This document shows positions 54,455 through 62,988 of a stretch of 64,000 bases of DNA, piece after piece. This DNA is from an uncultured Eggerthellaceae bacterium (GTDB taxonomy: Bacteria; Actinomycetota; Coriobacteriia; Coriobacteriales; Eggerthellaceae): positions 62,001 to 126,000 of the forward strand of contig CAJTVP010000002.1 of assembly GCA_910580205.1 (NCBI GenBank), read 5' to 3'. The notes beneath the pieces were generated by a model, which was given only the letters and a program-made list of their open reading frames with translations, had not been told where the DNA came from and searched no databases. The translations under genes were made by a program, and so were the position numbers. Each line of letters opens with the position of its first letter. Within the stretch, counting starts at the first letter, position 1.

Positions 54455-54742
54455 ATGGCGAAGAAGCAGACAGATGCGGATCAAAGGCGACCACCCGTCA
54501 GCCTTCGTTTCGTGGAGGAGAGCACCCGGTTCGGAATCAATGTCGAACGCCGTCGACGCGACCAAGCTCTCACGATAACGAAGCTCAGCCAAATGGCGCA
54601 GGTGTCTCGGCCCACGTTGTATAAAGTGGAACGAGGCGAGGCGGATTTGAAGCTTTCCATCATGATCCGGATAGCGCAAGCTCTGAGAGCTGATCTCTTG
54701 GATCTGTTCGCGGACCCTCATGATCCGCGCAATCTCTTTTGA
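54455..54742 (+). CDS. XRE-family transcriptional regulator
   Basis: 95 aa, mostly one HTH_3 domain: RRRRDQALTITKLSQMAQVSRPTLYKVERGEADLKLSIMIRIAQAL, described by its TLxKVERG core, then LLDLF. The N-terminus is basic. ATG 54455 is four bases after another ATG that is out of frame; no clear ribosome binding site is visible. It probably represses itself through the palindromes upstream. Confidence 0.82.
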   Translation: MAKKQTDADQRRPPVSLRFVEESTRFGINVERRRRDQALTITKLSQMAQVSRPTLYKVERGEADLKLSIMIRIAQALRADLLDLFADPHDPRNLF

Positions 54743-54753
54743 TCTCGGCCTGG

Positions 54754-56046
54754 TCAGCGGGATCTTGCTTTGGTGTAGATCATGCAGTCGCGGTCGGTTT
54801 CCGTGGTGTTGGCGTAGCGCCAGCCATCGCCGAAGGCGGTGTACTGGACGGTGACTGAATGCTCACCCGGCTCCAGCGGCTCCGCCAGGCGGAAATAGTC
54901 GAGGCATGAATCCGGCGGGATCACGGGGGATTCGTACAGCGTTTCGCCGGTTTCGTTCGAGGTCACGGAGAATTGCATATCGCAATCGTTGATCGCCAAG
55001 TTCGCGAAACCGATGAAGCAATAGGGGGAACCCTCTACGCAGTCCATTCTTTGCTGGAATTGCGACCAGAATCGGCCGCTGCTGCCTTCCAGTGCGTCGA
55101 TGTCCGCCTGTTGGGAGGCGGTCACATCTCCCGAAACGCCGTCGCGCACAACGGACCCTATAGCGCCCTCGGCCTCTTCATCGGCAAGAACGTAATCGAT
55201 CTCCCAGTCAGGCGGTTCAGCGTTGTCTTCCCATTCCAACACGACATCCAGCGTGCCTTCGTGGGCCACTCCATCGATCATGCGCGTGAGCTTGATCTGA
55301 GCTTCATCCTCACCGAGAGTGAGCTCATTGCTCAGGACTGCTGCTTCTGTGTCAATGCCAAAGAAATCAGCCACGCTTGGAGGGTTGATGTACGCCAAAT
55401 TCTCCTTGCCCTCGTCCGCCTTCGCCATGATCTCCGGAAGATGCGCAAGCAGCGCCTCATCGGAGACGGGAGCGGTGGGCGCGTACTCCTCACGGATGAC
55501 TTCAGCCTGTGTGATCTTCCAGTCTGAACCCTGTTTTTCGCACTGGACGTCGATGAAGTCTTTGAGTTCGTAGGAGCCGTTCTCTGCCTTTACATAGAGG
55601 CTTGCGGTGGCATCAGGGGCGAAAAGGCCCCGGTCAAAGTCTTTCACGCTGACGGATGTGGCTTTGAAGCCGCTTTGATCGCCCCAGGTGCTTGGAATGA
55701 CCCGTTCGGTGATGATGGGGTCCTCCGCGATGGCATCTTCTAGGGCCGTTTTGGCACCAGCATCTTCAATGCCATTGATGGCGAAAACCGCCGCGAAGAT
55801 GACGGCCGCAGCTGCGACGATGCCCAGCGTGATGAAAAGCGGTTTGCGGTTCTTCTTTTCCTGAGGCGTTTCTGTGGCAGGGGCATCCCCATCAGATTCA
55901 ATGGCTGGTTCAGGGGCGGGTGCTGATTCGGAGTCGGTGTTCGGCTCGGTGCTTGCGGCTGTATCGGGCTGGACGGCAGCTTCGCCTGTTTCGTCGGTGG
56001 TAAGCGGCTTCTCAGAATGCAGCTTCTCATCATGCTCGTCGGCCAT
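54754..56046 (-). CDS. Membrane-anchored extracytoplasmic protein
   Basis: 430 aa, family uncertain. An acidic 65-residue cytoplasmic N-terminus (Thr/Glu/Pro-rich), one membrane helix (about 70-92), and a roughly 335-residue external part with two similar beta-rich halves (SVSVKDFDRGLFAPDATASLYVK and a C-terminal Ig-like GEHSVTVQYTAF). AAAGGGGAT precedes the ATG. It lies downstream of the PadR/HAAS pair in the same direction and may be an output of it. Confidence 0.72.
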   Translation of the reverse strand: MADEHDEKLHSEKPLTTDETGEAAVQPDTAASTEPNTDSESAPAPEPAIESDGDAPATETPQEKKNRKPLFITLGIVAAAAVIFAAVFAINGIEDAGAKTALEDAIAEDPIITERVIPSTWGDQSGFKATSVSVKDFDRGLFAPDATASLYVKAENGSYELKDFIDVQCEKQGSDWKITQAEVIREEYAPTAPVSDEALLAHLPEIMAKADEGKENLAYINPPSVADFFGIDTEAAVLSNELTLGEDEAQIKLTRMIDGVAHEGTLDVVLEWEDNAEPPDWEIDYVLADEEAEGAIGSVVRDGVSGDVTASQQADIDALEGSSGRFWSQFQQRMDCVEGSPYCFIGFANLAINDCDMQFSVTSNETGETLYESPVIPPDSCLDYFRLAEPLEPGEHSVTVQYTAFGDGWRYANTTETDRDCMIYTKARSR

Positions 56047-56117
56047 AGGGTATCCCCTTTCCGCGCCTGTTGCATCTGCGGTTCAGGATACCACGAGCTT
56101 CGGGCAGTGCGGGGCTG

Positions 56118-57032
56118 TCAGATCACGGTCAGCAGGAACAATGGGAAAAAGAGGAGTTGGCTGGGGTCGGCGACTTGAACGCCGGCAAGGGACATCGTGC
56201 CATGGCTGATATGCATGTTCGTGAAGATGCGCCAGTCGAAGCCGGAGGCCATGAAGCCCGCGAGGACGCACGCGAGACCGACAAGGACCAGGATCCAGCA
56301 GATGCGGAAGAACCGTTTGCGGAGAAACGTGGATTTTGGGGTGGCGATTTCGACGGTGGCTTCGTTTTCGCCTTCGCTGGTTTGAGGATTCTCCCCTGTG
56401 CGATTTTCTTCGGGTTCGTGGTGTCTTGAGAATCGGCCAGCGATGCCCTTTTGCCAAGTCAGGAAGATGCGCGTCACTTTGAGCGCGGCTTTCAAGACCC
56501 ATGCGCCGCCGCCGAAGAAGATCAGGCTGTAGCCAAGGTTGACGAGGAGGTAAGGCGCGTTGCCCGTTTGCAGGCCCCAGATGACGAACAGCAGCGTGAG
56601 GGGCATAGAAAGGAGGAAGGCGGCACCGACGATCCAGATGCACCCGATCAGCACCCAGACGCAGAGATAGAGCGTGAACAGCACGGCGGCGAGGGCCACG
56701 GCTATGGCGAACGCGCAGAGGAGCAGCGTCAGCCAAAGCGGGGAGGCGACCACGAGGGCGACCCATTCGAGCGGTTTCAAGTCGCGGCGTTTGAGCCTGG
56801 CGAAGAATCCATCTGAGGTGTGCCGATCGCTCTTCCCGGCGTGTTCGACGATGATGGCTTGCGCCGCTTCGCCGGGAGAGGGCACCGAACCGACCGCCTC
56901 TTCTTCGCTGACGCCTTCATCGATGCGGTCCGCGATCAGCTCCAAGTAGAAAGCGACGGCCTCCTCGCGTTCCTTTTCCGGGAGGGATTGCAGCAGCGCG
57001 GTCAGTTGCGATTCGTACTCTTCGATGTTCAT
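56118..57032 (-). CDS. HAAS/DUF1700 membrane protein
   Basis: 304 aa. N-terminal HAAS helical domain (EYESQLTALLQSLPEKEREEAVAFYLELIADRIDEG, by pattern), then DUF1700-type membrane segments and a polar loop. Such proteins partner with PadR repressors and often tune an adjacent membrane protein. Its start lies 3 bases from the PadR stop, so the two are coupled. Confidence 0.85.
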   Translation of the reverse strand: MNIEEYESQLTALLQSLPEKEREEAVAFYLELIADRIDEGVSEEEAVGSVPSPGEAAQAIIVEHAGKSDRHTSDGFFARLKRRDLKPLEWVALVVASPLWLTLLLCAFAIAVALAAVLFTLYLCVWVLIGCIWIVGAAFLLSMPLTLLFVIWGLQTGNAPYLLVNLGYSLIFFGGGAWVLKAALKVTRIFLTWQKGIAGRFSRHHEPEENRTGENPQTSEGENEATVEIATPKSTFLRKRFFRICWILVLVGLACVLAGFMASGFDWRIFTNMHISHGTMSLAGVQVADPSQLLFFPLFLLTVI

Positions 57033-57035
57033 GGG

Positions 57036-57380
57036 TCAGTCCTTGTTGTCCGATAGCTGCGGAGCGGGCGCGTGAACCGCATGCTCCACATAGGTGAGTA
57101 CGTCATTGATCTCCTGCTTGCCGTCCAGGAAATCCGCGAGCGCGTCTTGCCCTTTTTTCGTCAGCGAATAGTATTTGCGGAGGCGTCCGTTGTGCTCCGC
57201 TTTGCGCACCTTGATGAGCCCTTTCGTTTCCAGGCGCTTCAGGAGGGGGTAGAGCGTGGACTCGCCCATGCCGAGCGACGTGGGCATGTCTTTGATGATC
57301 TGGTATCCGTAGGATTCGCCGTGAGCCATCGCCGCGAGCACGCACGCATCCAGGAATCCGCGTTTCAGCTGAGCATCCAT
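57036..57380 (-). CDS. PadR-family transcriptional repressor
   Basis: 114 aa winged helix: YGYQIIKDMPTSLGMGESTLYPLLKRLETKGLI is the PadR DNA-binding core, followed by a short C-terminal dimerisation helix. Two adjacent ATGs (57383, 57380); the second has GGGAGG at four bases. Controls itself and the HAAS protein through the operator upstream. Confidence 0.9.
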   Translation of the reverse strand: MDAQLKRGFLDACVLAAMAHGESYGYQIIKDMPTSLGMGESTLYPLLKRLETKGLIKVRKAEHNGRLRKYYSLTKKGQDALADFLDGKQEINDVLTYVEHAVHAPAPQLSDNKD

Positions 57381-57398
57381 CATACCTCCCGATGCGGT

Positions 57399-57430
57399 AT
57401 ACTATGTGACGTATAGTATGATTGTCAAAT
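57399..57430 (-). promoter_or_regulatory. Promoter and operator of the PadR-HAAS unit
   Basis: On the minus strand TTGACA (57425-57430) and TAGTAT are 18 bases apart. The inverted repeat ATACTAT-GTGACGT-ATAGTAT (57399-57419) covers the spacer and -10. Such a palindrome inside the promoter is the expected PadR repression site. Confidence 0.75.
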
Positions 57431-57477
57431 CACGGCTTCTCTGTTTTGGGAATAACTGGCTGAATGCAGGAGAATGA

Positions 57478-57912
57478 TTACTCCGATACATTCCGCCTGG
57501 TGAACGTGATGTGCTTGAGGCCGATGCCGCCCAGCCCGGCTAGATCATACGGGATGTGCACGTCTTCTTCCGAGAGCAGGATGACGCGGCTCGCGCCCAG
57601 CGCCATCACACACATGCCCAGTTCGAACAGGGCGTTGTCGCGCATGGTCTTGTGCCGGCTGCCATCGGAGTGCTGCAGGCGGTCAAGCCCCTCCGCCACG
57701 ATCAGGGCGAAATCAAACGTCGGGATCTTCTTCATGAGCCCCGGCAAAAGGGCGATATTGTCCTGGTCATGAGCTCCGGCGAACAGCTCGGTGTACACGA
57801 CGCAATGGACCTGATCGCATTCCAGCCGATCGCAGATCTGCCCGAGCAGCCCGCTCCTCAACGTCTCGCCCGCTGAGAAGATGATGACATTCTGCGTGCG
57901 CTGAAGGTCCAT
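57478..57912 (-). CDS. Stand-alone TIR-like (CAP12-type) domain protein
   Basis: 144 aa. The C-terminal half, RDNALFELGMCVMALGASRVILL then EDVHIPYDLAGLGGI, matches the TIR-like nucleotide-binding domain of the CAP12/Pycsar type (PF10137), including the conserved NxxFELG. Family members sense cyclic nucleotides or degrade NAD as defence effectors, or are uncharacterised. No sensor domain or cyclase is in the window. Located 18 bases downstream of thpR and co-directional. Confidence 0.7.
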   Translation of the reverse strand: MDLQRTQNVIIFSAGETLRSGLLGQICDRLECDQVHCVVYTELFAGAHDQDNIALLPGLMKKIPTFDFALIVAEGLDRLQHSDGSRHKTMRDNALFELGMCVMALGASRVILLSEEDVHIPYDLAGLGGIGLKHITFTRRNVSE

Positions 57913-57930
57913 GGCTCTTGTCTCCTCGAT

Positions 57931-58455
57931 TTATAGCATCGTTTCGTGCAGAGGTATGTAGATGGCGCCGTCTTTTCCCAAGATGCTCTTGAACAGCGTC
58001 GCCTTCTGCGTGGGCGCGGGGAGCGGGAAAGGCAGCGCAGGCAGGTTTCCCTTGGAGATGCGCGCTCGCCTGGCCAAGGTCAAGTGCGGACGCAGGGGTT
58101 TGCCGTCGAATGCGATGCCGCGTTCCGACAAGTTGTTGCGCAGGCAAGCCGCAAGCTCCATGAGCGCCGGGTTCTCCGCGAAGCCGAGCCAGAGCGTCGC
58201 ATCTTCGCCGCGACCGAACTTGCCCAAGCCGTCTGGCTGCAACAGGATCTCCCCAGCATGGGACGCGGCTTGCTCCATGGCATCCACGATGAGCGGAAAA
58301 TCAGATTCGCTGGTGTTGCCCAGAAAGGCTAAGGTGAGATGGTAATTCTCGGGTGGAATGAACCGCCCCTGCACCGATGCGCGAAGCTGTCGGGCCAAGG
58401 CGGCAGCTTCTTCCCGCATCGCATCAGGCACTTCAAGGGCGACGAACGTTCTCAT
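57931..58455 (-). CDS. thpR: RNA 2',3'-cyclic phosphodiesterase (2H family)
   Basis: 174 aa. Two HxTx motifs, HLTLAFLG (His39) and HLTLARRA (near 124), define the LigT/ThpR 2H family. Known members open 2',3'-cyclic phosphates of RNA; some 2H enzymes cleave cyclic oligonucleotides of anti-phage signalling. Its ATG overlaps the stop of the small gene upstream by four bases (58452-58455). Followed by the TIR-like gene. Confidence 0.92.
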   Translation of the reverse strand: MRTFVALEVPDAMREEAAALARQLRASVQGRFIPPENYHLTLAFLGNTSESDFPLIVDAMEQAASHAGEILLQPDGLGKFGRGEDATLWLGFAENPALMELAACLRNNLSERGIAFDGKPLRPHLTLARRARISKGNLPALPFPLPAPTQKATLFKSILGKDGAIYIPLHETML

Positions 58456-58727
58456 GACACCCTCCCTTCGCCAACGATCAAAGGAAGACGGCTATTCAGT
58501 AGCCCATAGCATTCAACAAGAAAAAGGAAGGAGCCACGGGAGGCTCCTTCGTCGTGCAGCTGGGATTTCCATTGGCGCTTGGTCTTGGCGCGGTCGTACT
58601 TCGTAGGCCCATGCGCGCCGTGACCGCATGCGTAGCCGTTGTACCGCGGCTTGTTCGCCAACGTGGCCTCTTCGGCGGTCTGCCTCCAAACCACATTGCC
58701 GCGCGCCGTGCGCTTCTTCACTGCCAT
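58452..58727 (-). CDS. Small basic protein encoded across an intrinsic terminator
   Basis: 91 aa, not assigned. The first 70 residues are basic and Gly/His-rich (KPRYNGYACGHGAHGPTKYDRAK). AAGGAGG directly upstream strongly supports ATG 58727. The sequence coding GASRGSFLF forms a nine-base perfect GC-rich stem followed by a U-run, so most transcripts should end before the stop codon at 58452. This is the arrangement known from arfA, whose message lacks a stop codon. The protein does not resemble E. coli ArfA in sequence. Confidence 0.6.
   Translation of the reverse strand: MAVKKRTARGNVVWRQTAEEATLANKPRYNGYACGHGAHGPTKYDRAKTKRQWKSQLHDEGASRGSFLFLVECYGLLNSRLPLIVGEGRVS
58520..58550 (-). terminator. 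Intrinsic terminator inside a coding frame
   Basis: On the minus strand GAAGGAGCC-TCCCGT-GGCTCCTTC is a perfect nine-base stem with CTTTTTCTT after it. It lies within the small gene 58452-58727 and upstream of thpR; read-through would be needed to reach thpR unless another promoter exists. Confidence 0.8.
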
Positions 58728-58802
58728 CAGCCTCACCTCCTTCGCAAGATCATCGCTTGGGAACGCTTCCATGATAGCACCCAGACCGGCGCGAATGCGC
58801 AG

Positions 58803-59606
58803 TCAGAGCGCCACGTCCAGGATCATCATCAACGCGAAGCCGACCGCCAGCCCGATGGTGCCGATGTTCGTGTGATGACCCTCCTGCGTTTCGGGGATCA
58901 GCTCTTCGGTGACCACGTACATCATGGCCCCCGCAGCGAAGGAGAGGATGTAAGGCAGCGCCGGCGTGGCCAGACCAGTGATCGCCAGCATCAGCAGCGC
59001 GCCCAGCGGCTCCACCGCCCCGCAGGCCGTTCCTGCTCCGAAGGCTTTCAAGCGCGAGAAACCGCTCGAAGCCAACGGCAGCGAAACCACCGCCCCTTCC
59101 GGGACGTTCTGGATGGCGATGCCGGCGGAGAGAGCGATCACAGCCGAAAGCGCGATGTCCGCGTCTCCAGCCAGGAAGCCCGCGAGCACCGCGCCCACCG
59201 CCATGCCTTCCGGCAGGTTGTGGATGGCGAGGGCGAACAGCATCATGGTGGGCTTCTTGAGGCCGGTCCGGATGCCTTCCGGCTCCTCCGCGCCCACATG
59301 CATATGGGGCGTGAAGTGGTCGATCAGGAGCAGCGTGAACATCCCAAGGAGGAATCCGGCCGTGGCTGGGAACCATGCCGGGAGTCCCGCGGGAAGCGCG
59401 CCGCCCTCTGAGGCCTCCAGCGCGGGGATGAGCAGGCTCCAGACGCTCGCGGCGATCATGACGCCAGCGGCGAAGCCCAAAAGCGCCTTCTGGAACCGGT
59501 CGCTCATGCCGTGTTTGAGCAGGAACACGAGGGCAGCGCCGAGCGTGTTCCCGGCGAAGGGAACGATCAGCGCGATGCAGAGGGCTGTGACGGTGGCAGT
59601 GTCCAT
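58803..59606 (-). CDS. ZIP-family metal transporter
   Basis: 267 aa with about eight membrane segments. AIHNLPEG and AIQNVPEG are the two conserved histidine/glutamate motifs of helices IV and V that bind the metal, and HFTPHMHVG is the His-rich loop. Likely imports Zn, Fe or Mn (ZupT-like). The start is uncertain: ATG 59606 follows CATACT by seven bases and has no ribosome binding site, as in a leaderless message; the frame extends upstream to 59873. Confidence 0.88.
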   Translation of the reverse strand: MDTATVTALCIALIVPFAGNTLGAALVFLLKHGMSDRFQKALLGFAAGVMIAASVWSLLIPALEASEGGALPAGLPAWFPATAGFLLGMFTLLLIDHFTPHMHVGAEEPEGIRTGLKKPTMMLFALAIHNLPEGMAVGAVLAGFLAGDADIALSAVIALSAGIAIQNVPEGAVVSLPLASSGFSRLKAFGAGTACGAVEPLGALLMLAITGLATPALPYILSFAAGAMMYVVTEELIPETQEGHHTNIGTIGLAVGFALMMILDVAL

Positions 59607-59772
59607 ACCAGGCAGTATGGCCTTCGCCATCTCCATGATGCGCGGCAGTGGCGTTTTGCAGCGCAATTGAAACCATGCCAGGCGAGCAGAAACGTCGCTG
59701 TTGTGCATCGAGCGCGCTTTCGCCGGTTTTATAATCATCTCAGCGAAGAAAAGCTGCGGCGAAGGGGAGCCC

Positions 59773-61722
59773 ATGAAGCGCGAACATCCCGAACTTTGCA
59801 AACCGCTGACCATCGGAAAGCTCACGCTGCGCAACCGCATGCTGTCTGCGCCGATGGGCGCCACGGACATCACAGCGGAGGGGACGCCGGGTCTGCGGAC
59901 GCAGGGCTTCTATGAAGCCCGCGCGAAGGGCGGTGCCGCTTCGGTCACCGTGAGCGAGCTGGTGGTGCACCCGGAGACGGACGGCTCCCAGATGCTCCAC
60001 CTCTCCCTGGCCACGCCGAATCAGCTGGGCGCGTTCGCCTATGTGGCGGACGCCATCAAGCGTCACGGCGCCATCGCCTCCATCGAGCTTTCCCACTCCG
60101 GCCAGTATGCCGGCACATACATGGTGGACAAGAAGAGCAAGGCGGAGCTCTGCCAATGGGGGCCGAGCGACGGCGTGCGGCCTGACGGGCTGCCTGTGCG
60201 GGCGCTTTCCCAAGAGCAGGTCGCGGACATCGTGCGCGCCTATGCGGATGCCGCCGTCCTGGCCAAGCGCGCGGGCTTCCAGATGTGCATGGTGCACGCG
60301 GGCCACGGCTGGCTCATCAACCAGTTCCTCTCCCCGTACTTCAACAAGCGCACGGACGAATACGGCGGCACCTTCGAAGGCCGCATCCGGTTCGCGAAAG
60401 AAGTGCTGACGGCCATCCGAGAAGCCGTGGGACCGGGATTCGCCATTGAGTTGCGCATGAGCGGATCGGAGCTCTTCGATGGCGGTTACGATGTTGAGGA
60501 GGGGTGTCGGATCGCCCAAGCTCTTGAAGAGCACATCGACCTTCTGCACGTCTCCGCTGGGTCCTATCAGTTCGGGTTCTCCATCACGCATCCGTCCATG
60601 TTCCGCGACCACGGCGTGAACGTGCCCCTGGCCGCGCGCATCAAGCAATGCGTGAGCGTGCCGGTGGTCACGATCGGGGGGCTTTCGGACCCGGATCAGA
60701 TGGAGGAGATCATCGCCAGCGGTCAGGCGGATGCGGTGGCCATGGCGCGCGGGCTCCTGGCGGATCCGGAGATCCCCAACAAGGTGATGGCGAACCGCAG
60801 CCGTGATGTGGTCAAGTGCCTGCGGTGCTTCGTCTGCATGGCGGAGCGACCCATCACGCAGACGCGGCGTTGCGCCGTGAATCCTCGGATCGGACGCGAG
60901 TTCGAGGGGTTGGACATCACTCCTGCGGCTATGCCGAACCGCGTGCTGGTGGCTGGCGGCGGCATCGCGGGCATGAAGGCGGCCCACACGGCGGCCTTGC
61001 GCGGGCATGAGGTCACGCTCTGCGAAGCGTCGGGTGAGCTGGGCGGCATCCTGAACACCGAAGCGGCGCTGCCTTTCAAGCGTGATATGTATGAGTTGGG
61101 GCGCACCTACGCGCATCTGTGTCGGGAAGCGGGGGTGGACGTGCGTCTGAACACGCCGGTGGATGCGGCGCTCTGCGAAGAGCTGGAACCGGATGCGCTG
61201 ATCGTGGCAGTGGGGTCAGAGGGGCTGGACCTGCCCATTCCCGTTGCGGAGAACGCTTGGGTGATCTCCATCGAAGAGCTGTATCTGGAGAACGCGGATC
61301 CCGGAGACGAGGTCGTGGTCATCGGCGGCGGCCTCACCGGGTGCGAGTGCGCGCTGCTCCTGGCTCAGCAGGGCCGGCGCGTTCATCTGCTGGAGATGGG
61401 GCCGGAACTGGCACCGGACGCGAACATCCGGCAGCGGCCCATCCTGCTGGCAGAGCTTGAGAAGACGGACGTTGACGTGCTCACGGGGGCGCGAGCGCTG
61501 GCGGTGGAAAGCGGCGGGGTCAAAGTGGCACTGTCCACTGGCGAAGAGCGCGTGGTGCCCGGCACTTCCGTCATCAGCGCGATCGGGCGCAAGTCTCGGA
61601 GCGCGGAGGTGGAGGCGCTGCGCGACGGCGCTCCCTTCGTGCGCATCATCGGGGACGCGCTGCGCCCAGCGAACATCTGCACGGCCATCTACGAGGCCTA
61701 TCACGCGGCGCTGGATGTGTGA
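59773..61722 (+). CDS. FMN/FAD/4Fe-4S NADH:flavin oxidoreductase (2,4-dienoyl-CoA/enoate reductase family)
   Basis: 649 aa. An old-yellow-enzyme TIM barrel in residues 1-350 (APMGATDI, HAGHGWLINQFLSP, GGLSDPDQM), a 4Fe-4S cluster motif CLRCFVC with a further Cys after about 12 residues (near 345), and a C-terminal FAD/NAD domain with GGGIAGMKAA and VVVIGGGLTGCECAL. The same architecture is found in FadH, bile-acid BaiCD/BaiH and cinnamate/enoate reductases, typical of gut Coriobacteria. Substrate not deducible. GGGGAG precedes ATG and TATAAT lies near 59730. Confidence 0.92.
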   Translation: MKREHPELCKPLTIGKLTLRNRMLSAPMGATDITAEGTPGLRTQGFYEARAKGGAASVTVSELVVHPETDGSQMLHLSLATPNQLGAFAYVADAIKRHGAIASIELSHSGQYAGTYMVDKKSKAELCQWGPSDGVRPDGLPVRALSQEQVADIVRAYADAAVLAKRAGFQMCMVHAGHGWLINQFLSPYFNKRTDEYGGTFEGRIRFAKEVLTAIREAVGPGFAIELRMSGSELFDGGYDVEEGCRIAQALEEHIDLLHVSAGSYQFGFSITHPSMFRDHGVNVPLAARIKQCVSVPVVTIGGLSDPDQMEEIIASGQADAVAMARGLLADPEIPNKVMANRSRDVVKCLRCFVCMAERPITQTRRCAVNPRIGREFEGLDITPAAMPNRVLVAGGGIAGMKAAHTAALRGHEVTLCEASGELGGILNTEAALPFKRDMYELGRTYAHLCREAGVDVRLNTPVDAALCEELEPDALIVAVGSEGLDLPIPVAENAWVISIEELYLENADPGDEVVVIGGGLTGCECALLLAQQGRRVHLLEMGPELAPDANIRQRPILLAELEKTDVDVLTGARALAVESGGVKVALSTGEERVVPGTSVISAIGRKSRSAEVEALRDGAPFVRIIGDALRPANICTAIYEAYHAALDV

Positions 61723-61754
61723 GAACCGCCGAACGGAACAGAGGGAGGATGACC

Positions 61755-62969
61755 ATGGCTGCGCTGTTCGAGAAGAATCTGCGCGCGATCTTCGCAGTCT
61801 TGCTGGCTGTGTTCCTGGTGCCGTTGAGCGGGTGCGATGCTGAGGATGGCGAAGAAGCCGCCCCTGTCATAGAAAGCTCGTCTGCTGGGAGCGCGGAGTC
61901 TCAAGCATTGCCGCGTACGGGAGACTCTGCACCCGCCCCGACTCGCACGCCCGCCCAGGATCACCTTTTCGTCCGTTTCTTTGATGTCGGGCAAGGAGAC
62001 AGCGCGCTTCTGTCCTGCGGTGGTCAAAACCTCCTCATCGACGGGGGCGGCCGAGAGGCTTCAAGCAAGCTGTACGCCGTTCTTCAAGATGCGGGCATCA
62101 CGCACTTGGATTACATCATCGCCACGCATCCCGACGAAGACCACTGCGGCGGCATCGCGGGCGCGTTGCAGAACGCCACCTGTGGCACGTTCTTCTGCTC
62201 CGTCGATCATCACGATACGAAGACGTTCAACAGCGTGCTGAAATATCTGGGCAGCACGCCGGTCACCATCCCGGTGCTTGGCGAAGAGTTCACGCTCGGC
62301 ACGGCGAAGGTGCGGTTCGTCGGACCTGCGCAGCGAACAGGGGATGTCAACAATGGCTCCCTGGTCTGCCGTGTGGATCATGGGAGCAAGAGCTTTTTGT
62401 TCACGGGAGACGCGGAGATCGCCAGCGAAGGTGCGATGTTGGGTTCAGGGGAGGATCTGGACGTGGATGTGCTGAAAGTGGCCCATCATGGATCGGATTC
62501 CTCTTCCAGCGCTGCATTCCTTGAGCGTGTGAGCCCGGAATACGCAGTGGTTTCCGTGGGAAAGAATGATTACGGACATCCCGATGCTGTCATCTTGGAT
62601 CGTTTGATGGCATCGGGCACCCAAGTAGCCCGAACGGACCAGAATGGGGACATCGTCTTTGAATCAGACGGCGAAGCCCTCACGGTCTCTCTGACGAAAG
62701 GCGAGGTCTTGCACCCTCCTGCTAACGAAGCTGAGACCGTTCCAGAAGTTGAAGCGCCGGCCGCCGTGGTGGAACCTGCTCCTGCACCGCCCCCTCCGGC
62801 TGTTGATCAAAGCACGCAGGCAGACGAGATGACGGTGTATGTGGCTTCCAGCGGCAAAGGCAAGAAGTATCACAGCCGGGCGACGTGCAGCGGCATGAAA
62901 GGCGCGGTGGAGATAACCATCAGCAGCGCGGAGGCCCAAGGATACGAACCCTGCAAGAAGTGCTTCTAG
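61755..62969 (+). CDS. ComEC-type metallo-beta-lactamase lipoprotein
   Basis: 404 aa. Lipoprotein signal with VPLSGC, then a metallo-beta-lactamase domain with THPDEDHCGG (zinc site), VRFFDVGQGDS and VAHHGSDSS, as in the ComEC/Rec2 C-terminal domain. After a Pro-rich linker the last 45 residues (YVASSGKGKKYHSRATC...GYEPCKKCF) form a small Cys domain often attached to secreted nucleases and surface proteins. It lacks the ComEC membrane channel. ATG 61755 has GAGGGAGG six bases upstream. Probably an extracellular nuclease or phosphodiesterase (inference). Confidence 0.85.
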   Translation: MAALFEKNLRAIFAVLLAVFLVPLSGCDAEDGEEAAPVIESSSAGSAESQALPRTGDSAPAPTRTPAQDHLFVRFFDVGQGDSALLSCGGQNLLIDGGGREASSKLYAVLQDAGITHLDYIIATHPDEDHCGGIAGALQNATCGTFFCSVDHHDTKTFNSVLKYLGSTPVTIPVLGEEFTLGTAKVRFVGPAQRTGDVNNGSLVCRVDHGSKSFLFTGDAEIASEGAMLGSGEDLDVDVLKVAHHGSDSSSSAAFLERVSPEYAVVSVGKNDYGHPDAVILDRLMASGTQVARTDQNGDIVFESDGEALTVSLTKGEVLHPPANEAETVPEVEAPAAVVEPAPAPPPPAVDQSTQADEMTVYVASSGKGKKYHSRATCSGMKGAVEITISSAEAQGYEPCKKCF

Positions 62970-62988
62970 GAGGCTGGAGCCGCTTCTT

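Noticed and set aside
59740..61116. Long minus-strand frame opposite the flavin reductase
   Set aside because: Composition is typical of an antisense shadow, and the plus strand has complete OYE and Fe-S motifs.
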